A stretch of DNA of 64,000 bases. Origin: Spongiimicrobium salis. Lineage in GTDB: Bacteria > Bacteroidota > Bacteroidia > Flavobacteriales > Flavobacteriaceae. Position 1 is the stretch's first letter, and every line of letters starts with the position of its first letter. The notes beneath the pieces were generated by a model. The model saw only the letters and a list, made by a program, of their open reading frames with translations, did no database searches and was not told the DNA's origin. The stretch lies in the NCBI RefSeq assembly GCF_043678055.1, contig NZ_JBHEQA010000009.1, positions 62,001-126,000 of the forward strand. The letters are read 5' to 3'. Position numbers and translations under genes: made by a program. This document shows, piece after piece, positions 27,141 through 39,100 of this stretch.

Positions 27141-30100
27141 ATGAAAAAAGAAGAAAAATATACCGGACTGGAAATAGCCGTCATAGGTTTGGCGGGTAGA
27201 TTTCCTGGGTCCTCAGATATTGATGGTTTTTGGAACAACCTGAAGAATGGTATAGATTCAATTTCAACCATTACCGATGAAGAACTTAGAAATGAAGGCG
27301 TACCTGAAGCCTTGATTTCTAGTCCCGAATATGTAAAATCCAATGCTTATCTAGAAGACAAATCCTATTTTGATGCTGCTTTTTTTGGGTATCGTCCCGA
27401 TGAAGCAGAATTGATGGAGCCCCAATTACGCGTATATCAAGAATGCTGTTGGGAAGCTTTAGAAGATAGTGGCTATTGTGCGGATAGGGAAAAAATTAAA
27501 GTTGGGGTCTTTGCATCGGGCTCTATAAATGTGCCTTGGGTACTGCACGCGGAAGCCCATAATAAAGAAGGCCTTGTAGATAATTTTACTGCTTCCCATT
27601 TAAGAGATATCAGTTTCCTCTGTTCTCGAATTTCTTATAAATTTAATTTAAAAGGACCTGCTGTATTTTTAAATACGGCTTGTTCCTCGTCTTTAGTGAG
27701 TATACATGAAGCTTGCAACAGTATTCTTTTAGGAGAGTGTGATATAGCTTTGGCCGGAGGTGTAAATATAAAAAACTATACCAAGCGTGGTTATCTCTAT
27801 AAAGAAGGTATGATCCATTCTAAAGATGGAAAATGTAGACCTTTTGATAGTGCTTCCAGTGGTACCGTTGGGGGTGAAGGAGCCGGAGTTGTGGTGCTTA
27901 AGAGGCTAAAGAATGCCTTAAAGGATAATGATAATATCTATGCTGTTGTAAAGGGAACTGCAATTAATAATGATGGGGCAGGGAAAGTAGGGTTCACGGC
28001 TCCCAGTGTTAAGGGGCAGATAGAGGTAATCAAAAAGGCCCATAGAATAGCCAGGGTCAAACCGGAAACGATCACCTATGTGGAAACCCACGGAACAGGA
28101 ACGGCTTTAGGAGATCCCATTGAAGTTAAGGCCTTGAATAGCGTCTTTGGTAATTCCAAAGATAAAAGCTGTGCCTTGGGTGCTGTGAAATCAAATATTG
28201 GACACTTGGATGCGGCTGCAGGGGTTGCTGGTTTTATAAAAACTGTATTGTCTATCAAGAATAAATTAATACCCCCAAGTACCTATTTCAATACACCAAA
28301 CCCCAAAGTAAACTTTGAATCTGGACCCTTCTATATTAATAATAGACCAGAATCATGGATACTTGACAAAAAGCCTTTGCGAGCAGGGGTAAGTGCTTTT
28401 GGGATAGGAGGTACAAATGCTCATGTTGTATTGGAGCAAGCTCCTGATAGAATAGTATCTTCCAAGAGCAGGAAATATCAAATATTCCAATATTCAGCTA
28501 AAACACAAACAAGCCTTGAGGGAATTCGAAAAAAAATGATAGCGTACTTGGAGCGTCATGAACCCTTAAATTTTGCGGATGTATGTTATTCGCTCAATAA
28601 AGGAAGAAATATTTTTAAGTACCGGGAGATGTTGGTTTGTGAAACAAGAGAGGAAGCACTGAAAATGTTGCTTTCCCAAGATACGATCGCACAAAGTTCC
28701 AGTACACAGGAAGAATTGCAAAATGTAATATTTATGTTTTCTGGACAGGGATCCCAATACATAAATATGTGCAAGGATCTTTATTTGAGTGAAGAAACCT
28801 TCAAGGAAACCTTAGAGGTATGTTTTTCTCTTTTAAATACGATGTCAGGGAAAGATTTTTATCCCATCCTTTTTCCTTCAGAAGAAAAAAATAAGGACGC
28901 GCAAACCCTCCTTCAAAACACAGAGAATACTCAACCCATCTTATTTGCTACCCAATATGCCCTAGCGACATTGCTTATGAAATGGGGTATTACGCCAGAC
29001 TACATGATTGGCCATAGTATTGGAGAATATACAGCGGCTTGTATAAGTGGTGTGCTTTCTTTAGAAGATGCTTTAAAGTTGGTGTTAAAGAGAGGAGTGC
29101 TCATGAGTCTGGCAGAAAAGGGAACGATGCTCAGCATTGCCATTCGTGAGGACAAAATTCAACCGTACTTAGCGAAATGCCCTGAAATTGATTTATCCGT
29201 TATCAATTCCAATACATCGGTAGTAGTTTCTGGTACTGATGAAGAAATCACGCTTTTTGAAACGCTAATGAAAAGTGAGGGGTACAGTTGTAAAAAAGTG
29301 AAGACATCCCATGCTTTTCATTCTAGAATGATGGATACCATACTTGGGAAATTCGAGCAAGAAGTAAATTCAGTAACGTTAAAAGAACCTAAGATTCCAT
29401 ATATCTCGAATGTTACGGGAGAAGAGGTATTGTATAGTGAAATTCGCAAACCTTCCTATTGGGTACAGCACTTAAGACAAACCGTAAATTTTCAGAAAGG
29501 AACACAGACATTATTAGATAAAGGAGCGGCTTGTTTTATTGAAATTGGACCGGGTAGAACCTTGTGTAATTATGTTAATGGAAATGAATCGAAGAAAGAA
29601 GGTCATTATGCCATAAATATGGTTAGGCCCTACAAACAAAATACGAATGACCAAAAATACCTTTCAGAGCGAGTTGGGCGGTTATACCTAAGAGGGATAA
29701 AGATAGATTGGGAACAGTACTATTTTAACGAACAAAGGGCAATAGTGACCTTGCCTACTTATAGCTTTGATAAAATTCAATACACTACCAATTTTAATCT
29801 AGATTCCCTTTTAAAGGGTACTTTATATCTGAACAAAGGATCAGAATCTGTACAGAACACTATTCCTGAAAATTATGTTCACTGTACAGAATGGAAACGA
29901 ACCCTTTCCCCTGGTCAGAACTTGATCGTACAAAATGAAAAATCTGGCTTTTTAATTTTTTCAGGAAAAGAATCTTTCAGTCAAGGCCTAATTTCTAAGC
30001 TCGCGGAACAACAACATGAAATTGTACATGTGCGACCCGGAGCAAAATTCAAGGAAGTTGATCGTCATACGTACGAAGTCGATTTATTGGATGAGACGCA

Positions 30101-33100
30101 ATCAAAGGAATTGTGGAAAGCAATACAGAATCATAAAATTCAAATTGATCATATTGTGTATTCCAAGACATTGGATGAACATTTTGAAAATATTCACTTT
30201 GACAACATAGATTCTAAATTGCAAGAAGGATATCTAGGATTATCCTTCTTGGCAAAATCAATCGCAAAGAACAAAGTACATCAGCAATTAAACATAAGTG
30301 TTTTTACGAACAACTTAGCAAAAGTTTCGGAAGAAGATACCATTGATCCTTTAAAGGCTACCCTACATGGCCCGGCAAGGATCATGCCTTCCGAAATCAG
30401 TAATATAAGGTGTAAAACAATAGATATACCCTATCCTTTTCGAGAAGAAAAGATGCTGAATGCTTATTTGAATAAAAGCCTTAATGAGGTTTTTTATCAA
30501 ACGGATGATTCCTTTGTTACGTATCGCTACCTAGAACGGTGGGTGCCTTTTTTTGATCAAACATCCTTTGACAGTGAACTTTCTTCAGATGCGGAAATTG
30601 TTGATGGCGGAATCTATATCATTACAGGTGGATTTGGAGGTATGGGCTTCAGTATAGCCAAAGACATAGCCTTAAACCGTGGTGCCAACATTATATTGAT
30701 CCATAGGTCGGATTTTCCCAAAAGAGAGGATTGGAGTACCTGGTGTGAATCTCACGAAAACGCTAATGAAACTGTTCAAAAAATAAAAGCTATCCAAAAA
30801 ATGGAAGCTAAAGGTCGTTTTGTTGAACTTTTCCAACTAGATATATCGAACAAAAAAGGCGTAAAGGACTTTGCAGCGATGATTCATGAAAAGTATGGTA
30901 AAATCAATGGACTTATTTGGGCCGCTGGAGAAGTAGATCATGGAGGAATAATCCAAAATAGGACTGCAGATGACTTTACCAAATACCTGAAATCAAAAGT
31001 ACATGGTTTGTTACTTTTTGAAAAGTACTTCAATCTAGAAGTTATGGACTTTTTGGTGCTTTTTTCATCTATTGGCAATGCGTTTTATCACATTAAGTTT
31101 GGCCAGGTTGCCTATAATGCGGCTAATGAGTTTGTAGAGAACTATGCCCATTATATCAAAAAGAAACTGCAACTGCCTACTGTGGTCATTAATTGGTGCG
31201 ATTGGTTGGATGTGGGCATGACGGTAAAGACAAACAAGAAAAATTACAACACTACTGACATTAATGAAGTCAATGCCAAAATAGAAAATGGAATAACACC
31301 CAGTGAAGGAGTAGACATATTTTACAAATGTTTGGGATCAGCCCATACGGTGGCTACGATCTACAAAGGAAACCTCAAAAAGGCCATTGCCTCCCACAAG
31401 GAACAATACCTTGAAATAAACAGTGCATTGCGTGAAAATACAGAGGTGAAGGAAAAAAATGTGGGAGAATTGCAAATTGCACTGGTAGATCTATTCAACG
31501 CTTTCTTTGGTAAAGAAGATATTCAGATAAAAGATGATTTTTTTGATTTAGGGGGAGACTCTTTAAAGGCAATGACCCTCATTGCCAGAATCAATAAGAA
31601 ACTTGGCATTTCATTATCTATTGGTGATATGTACCAATACCCAACAATAAATGCGCTATTAAAAAAAATATCCAAAGAAGATCTTAGCAATGAAAATGTA
31701 ATTGAGATGGCTCCTGAATTGGAGAGCTACCCATTGTCATATCAGCAACAGCGCATGTATTTTTTACAGCAATTGCACCAAAACAGCAAAGCCTACAATG
31801 AACCCAAATTATATAAGGTTTTCAGGAAATATGATCAAGAAGAGGTACAGTCATGCTTTGACAAAATAATAGCTAGGCATGCCAGTCTAAGGACAAGGTT
31901 CATCCAAGAGAATGGCAGAACGAGACAAATCGTTGAAAAAGAGGTGCCCCTCAATATAATAGAGTTCCAATCGGGTTCTCTCGAAGAAAGTTTTGAAAAA
32001 TTTTCGAAGGTATTTGATTTGGGCAAAGCGCCGATTTTCCGAATAGGAATTGTTGAAAATAACGATCGTACCTTTTATCTGCTTCTGGATACCCACCATA
32101 TCGTTACCGATGGGACATCAAGTGGCATAATTCTCAAGGATTTTATACAGTGGTATACAGCAGAGATACTTGAGACTAATGAAACACCGGGGATTCAGTA
32201 TATTGATTATGCCTATTGGCAGCAATCTGAAGAAAATCAGAAGAGAATCCAAAATCAGAAAAACTACTGGTTGGAAGAGATACCCAAGAATCCGGAATTA
32301 CTTGCTTTGCCCACAGATTATAATAGATCGGCCGAACCCGATTTTATTGGAGATGTTGTAAGTGTGGATGTTCCAAAGGAAGGCTATGGGAAGTTATTGC
32401 GAATGACGTCGGAAGAAGGAGTTTCCATGTTTACGCTTCTAATAGGATGTTTTTACATACTATTACATAAACTTACGGCTCAGAAAGACCTTATTATAGG
32501 TGTGCCTACCTCCGGTAGGGGGCATGCCGAATTGGAACATTTGGTAGGGATGTTCGTGGGAACTTTGCCACTACGAAATTTTATAGGAAAAGAGCAATCT
32601 TTTCGAGATCTCATCCAAATCATAAAAACAAGGACGCTCACCAGTTTCGAAAACCAAGATTATCCTTTTGAGGAATTGATCAATCAAATCAATGTAGAAC
32701 GGGATTCGAGTAGGAATCCCTTGTTCGATGTGATGTTCGTGTATGAAAAAACCAATGAGGATATCATTGATCAAGAGACCCTTATTACCCAGATACAATG
32801 GGAAAAATCTACTCAATCCCGTTTTGACCTTACACTTCGGGCCATAGAAACAAAGGAGGGCATAAAATTGGGATTTGTTTATGCTACTCAATTGTTTAAG
32901 GAAGAGACGGTATCCCGCTTCCTTGATTTTCTTCAAAATATCATTTATGAAGTTAGTGCTAAGCCCAACAAGAAGGTAAAGGATATCAAAGTTATTGGAG
33001 AAAAGGAAATCCAAAATATGATTTCAAAGCATCATTGTGATTTTGATGCTCTGGATACCACTAAGACAATCCTAGATCTTTTTGAGGAAAGAGTTAAAAA

Positions 33101-36100
33101 ATCACCAGAGGCTGTTGCATTAACTTTTGAGAAGGAACACCTTACTTATAAGGCATTATCCGAAAAATCGGACCATTTGGCATCTTGCCTCAGGAAACGC
33201 GGAATTGCCCATAACGATTTGGTATTAATTTACCTGGACCGCTCCATAGATATGATTGTTGGTGTCTTGGGAATACTAAAATCTGGCGCTGCCTACGTCC
33301 CTATAGATATTACCTATCCACAAGAAAGGATAGACTTTATTGCAAAAGATACAGGGACAAAATTATTGTTGAGTCATTCTTCATTAGAGCCCAATATCCT
33401 GAATAAGGGAGATCATATGATCTTGTGTATTGATGCGCTTCAAAAAGAACCATACGTTGCTTTTGAAAAAAATATAGCTTCTGATGCCCTGGCCTATGTT
33501 TTATATACTTCAGGAACTACGGGAAGACCTAAAGGTGTAATGTGTAAACATATAGGCCTAACCAGCTTGGTAAGGAATCAAATAGATATTTTCGGACTTA
33601 AATCAACGGATACTGTACTACAATTTGCCTCTATTGGTTTTGATGCTTTTGGAGCTGAAGTATTTACAACATTAGTTTCGGGTGGGAGATTGATAATGAC
33701 CACTGACGCGGTAATTAGATCTAAGGAAGATTTCAAAGAACGTATTCTAAAAGAAAAAATAACGGTCCTTACGTTGCCTCCATCCTATCAGGTAGTAATG
33801 AAAGATGATTTGGAATCGGTTCGTATCCTGATCTCAGCCGGTGAAGCAATGAACCTCAATGTGACAAAAGAGCTACAGGCCAAAGGGATTACTGTAATTA
33901 ATGCCTATGGTCCAACAGAAAACACGGTTTGCGCAACGATTTCTACATCACCGATTTTAACCGATGATCGGGTGACTATTGGCAAAGTAATGAAAGGTGT
34001 ACAGGCGTATGTCTTGGATGAGATGTTAGAGATTGTGCCCTACGGCATTATAGGAGAGTTATGTCTTGGAGGAATACAAGTAGCCCAAGGCTATCTGAAC
34101 AGGCCTAAACTAAGTGGGGAAAAGTTTATTGAGAATCCATTTGATAAGGGGAATACCAAACTCTATAGAACGGGTGATTTGGTAAAAATGTTGCCCGATG
34201 GGAATTTCATTTTTATAGGGAGAAAAGATACCCAAGTTAAAATACGAGGTTTTAGAATTGAATTAGGGGAAATAGAAAATGTATTGGCCAATAGTGAGGA
34301 AATTGACCAGGTTGCTGTTGGCGTACGGGAAGAGCATGGACACAAACACTTGGTAGCATATTATGTATCAGATAAAGAAGAGGTAAACAATGAAGTTTTA
34401 AAATCATATCTACGTGAACAACTACCCAAATACATGATTCCAAGCCACTATGTACAAGTATCCAAAATTCCTGTAACCTCAAACGGGAAGGTAGATTGGA
34501 AGACACTTGGAAAGATAGTACTGCACAGTTCAGATAAATATGTGGCCCCTAGGTCCCAAGAAGAAAAGATTCTTGCCGATATCTGGTGCGAAGTTATTGG
34601 TTGTACGAAGGTGGGAATACAGGATAATTTTTTCGCCTTGGGGGGAGATTCCATAAAATCTATACAGATCAGTTCAAAACTGGGAAATCTAGGATATGAA
34701 GTTTCCGTGAAAGATATTCTTAAAAATCAGACTATTGAAGCTTTGGCACCCCGAATTTGTCGTAAAGAAGTTCTTGAAGATCAAACAAGGGCTTCGGGCA
34801 CTGTTCCTTTAAGTCCAATTCAAAAGTGGTTCTTTCAGCGTAATTTACAGAACCCATCCCATTTCAATCAATCTGTTCTTTTTAAAATACAAAAGGGCCT
34901 AAACCAAAAAGAACTTACCGAGATTTTTGAAAAAATACTGGAACATCATGATACGTTACGCTTGAGGTTTCGCAACGAAAATGATAGTACTATTCAAGAA
35001 TATGCCACAAAATCTTCTACGATATCAATAATAGATTATCCTTTAAAGGACCAAAAGAATTACATTAAAGAAATAAATGAACGAGCGGAAAAACTACAAA
35101 AAGAAATAAGTATTGCTGAGGATGTTTTGATGAAAGTGGCCCTCTTTACTCATGAGGTTACGGGAAATTTCTTGCTTATTATTATAAATCATTTAATTAT
35201 CGATGGCGTTTCTTGGAGAATTTTGTTTGAAGATTTTCAGCGCTTGTCCCAACAAATCCTGGAAAATGATTCTTTGACACTGCCTCCTAAAACGGCTTCA
35301 TTCCAAAGGTGGATGGAAAAACTTGAAAAGTATACTTCCCATCAAAGTATTGATTCCATTATGACTTATTGGGAAGAAGCTCCAGTGGCAGGAACAGCAC
35401 GTATACCCAAGGATTATCCTGATGGAATGAATGTTCATGGATATGCAGAATCGGTTTCGATAGATTTTGACGAGGTAGAAACAAAAAAACTACTGACCAC
35501 TGTAAATTTAAAATATTCTACACGGATCAACGAGATTCTTATCGCCGCATTCTATATGACTTTGAGAAAAGAGTATGGTATAGATGCATTTCATATTGAT
35601 ATTGAAGGGCATGGGAGAGAACATTTCTTTGAAAGTCCCAATATTAGTAGAACTTTAGGATGGTTCACAGTTATGTATCCATTATACCTGCACGAAACGG
35701 GAGAACATATTTCAGATATTCTTATTGCTGTAAAGGAAGCCTTAAGGAGAATTCCGAATAATGGTTTTGAGTACTTAATGTACCGTCAAAAAAACAAAAA
35801 TAAATATGTCCCCACACCTCAGGTGCTCTTTAATTATCTGGGACAATTTGATACGGGCGACAAGACTAGCTCCTTACAACTTGTAAAAGAATATAAGGCA
35901 AAGGATATTGGAAGTTCTGAGATTCGGAGTCATGAACTTGAATTATCCGGAATAATTAAGGAAAATCACTTAGAGGTAAAACTAACCTTTGGAAGTCTAC
36001 AGTACCAGGAGGCCCATATTCAAAGGTTAATGGAGGGTTACAAAAAATGCATACGTGAAATTTTGGATTTTGGCACGTCTTTCTCAGCCATGGAGTTAAC

Positions 36101-39100
36101 TCCAACCGATCTTTCATATACAGCATTGCCGTTACCCATTTTGAAAAAACTTCAATCCAAAATGGAAATAGAGGATATCTGTCTTCTTTCCCCTTTACAA
36201 GAGGGGTTATTGTTCCATACTATGTTTAAGCCCGATTCCGATGTATATTTTGAACAATTGAGCTGTAGGATCAAAGGAGAGCTGGATATTGAGATGTTTA
36301 AGAAAAGCTTTGGTTTAATGTCAAAACGGCATGCCGTTTTGAGAACATTATTTCTTTCGGAAATGACTTCAGATGCCATACAGGTGGTCCTTAAAGAAAG
36401 AGAAGTAGCGTTTACATACCTTGATTTGAGGGAGGAGTCACAGGCTTCTTCCGTCGAAGATCGTTTAAAGGTACATAAGGCGAAGGACAGATCTCGCAAA
36501 TTTCAATTAGATAAGGATAAACTTCTTAGAATATATCTTTTTCAAGTTGGTGAAAAGGAGTATGAAATTCTTTGGAGCTATCACCACATACTGATGGATG
36601 GATGGTCCATGAGCATTCTTATCAATGAATTTTTTACCATTTACGGAAATTTAATGGGCAAGTTAAAAACCAATTTGCCGGTTGTGAGACCATATGCCCA
36701 TTACCTACAATGGCTACAAAACATTGATAAACAAGAAAGTTTATTGTTTTGGGAAAACCATTTAAAAGACTATGAATTGGCATGCGAATTTCCCAAAAAA
36801 TCACTGGAGCTCCATGCGAAATCCCAAAGAAATAATATGAGTTTTTCGCTAGGGATAGAGCATTCCAATAAGCTTAAAACACTTTGTGCCGGATTTGGTC
36901 TAACGGAAAATACTTTTGTTCAAACAATTTGGGGCGTGCTTTTGGCGAAGTACAATAATGCTACAGATGCAGTATATGGTTCTGTGGTATCGGGTAGGCC
37001 GGGTACACTTGATGGCGTTGAACATATGGTGGGGTTATTTATTAATACGGTTCCCGTGCGTGTCACATTTGAAAATAATGATTCCTTTAAGGAGGTACTG
37101 CATAAAGTACATGCCGCTTCTTTGGATGCTATGGAACATCAATATGTTCAGTTGGCAGAAATACAAGCGAAAAGTAGTTTGGGGACATTACTTTTTGACC
37201 ACATTTTAGTTTTTGAAAATTACCCGATCAACGAAGCATTGAACAATCAATTGATGGAGGCTACAGGTCTTGCTGTAGAAACTGTTAAGGTCGTTGAAAA
37301 GACCAATTATGACTTGGTACTTACAATACTTCCCGGTGAGGATATGAAGTTTATTTTTGAATATGGACAAAAAATCTATGATGAAGATATTATTGTAAAT
37401 CTAAAGGTTCATTTCTTAAAAATCATAGCGCAATTTCTGGAAAATCCTGAATTGAGTTTGGGAGAAATTGACATTGTAGATCATGGTAGTCGGAAAAAAA
37501 TATTGGAAAATTTCAATAGTCCGATCAATGCCCATCCCGAAGAAGGTACCATTATAGAACTATTTGAGCGACAGGCAAAGCATACTCCTGATGCTGTTGC
37601 CATTACTTGCGACACTATTTCTTTTACCTATAAAGAACTCTATGACCGTGTTTTACAAACGGCAAGCTATCTGCACCAAGAAGTTAAAATCTCAAAGAAG
37701 AGTGTAGTAGGATTGTACATGGATCGCTCATTGGAAAGTGTTGTGGCTATGTTCAGTATCTTGAAAATAGGAGCCATATATGTTCCACTGGATATTGATT
37801 ACAGTGAGGAGCGCATTCATGGTATTTTGGAAGACGCCAATGCCAATTTTGTTATTACACAGGGAGTCAATCCATTTAAAACGAATACGGAATCCAGAAC
37901 CATTGTAGATATATCAAGTATAGGGACCACACCTTCTGAAAATGACATTGGAGAATTTTCGGTGTGCTTGGAAGATGATGCCTATATAATTTACACTTCC
38001 GGCAGTACGGGAAGACCCAAAGGTATAGTGCAATGTCATGAAGCCTTAGTGGATTATTGTTTGACCTTTAAAAAGCACTTTTCATTACTTTCAAAGGATA
38101 CCATTGTTCAACAAGCTAAATTGACTTTTGACACCTCAATAGAAGAAATCTTCCCCATATTGATCACAGGAGGACACTTGGTGGTCATCTCAGGAAATCA
38201 TTTCGATTTAGAAAAAATAACAGAGAATATACGGCTTCATAAAGCCACCATTATTAGTACAACGCCATTAATATTAAAAGAATTGAATGCGGTATCCAAG
38301 GATATCCCTAGTCTTAGATTGATAATCAGTGGAGGGGATGTCTTATTGCCTAAGCATATTGACCACTTGATAAAAACGGCAGAAGTATACAATACTTATG
38401 GCCCTTCGGAAACCACAATTTGTGCCACATATCATAAAGTGCAGGAACTGCAATATGCATCGATCATAGGAAAACCTATAAAAAATAAAAACATTTATAT
38501 CCTGGATAATACAGAACATCTTACTCCGATCGGTGTTGTGGGAGAGTTGTGTATTGCCGGAAAAGGAGTGGCCAAAGCGTACTTGAATAATCCTGAATTA
38601 TCGGCATTAAAATTTAAGGATGACCCTATTGTCCCCGGTAGGACCATCTACAAAACAGGAGACATGGCAAGATGGTTGCCCGATGGAAACATTCAGTTTC
38701 TAGGAAGAAAAGATACGCAGATCAAAATCAGGGGACACCGTGTAGAACTCGGGGAAATAGAAGCCCAGCTATTGTTCCAAAAAACTATAATTGAAGCCCT
38801 GGTATTACCCAAAGAATCTGGCGAAAATAAATATTTGATAGGATATTTTACATCATCGACCTCTCTGGACACTGAAGACTTAAAGAAGCAATTGCGAAGA
38901 CAGTTACCAGAATATATGATTCCTAGATACCTTGTGCAATTAGCGAACTTCCCAATGATGCCAAATGGAAAGATCGCTAGAAAATCTTTACCTGAACCAG
39001 TACATAAGATAGAAGGAGACTTTTTAGCTCCTTCAACTCCCATGGAAGTAGAATTGGTTAAAATCTGGGCAAAACTTCTGGAAATAGATGAAAATAGCAT

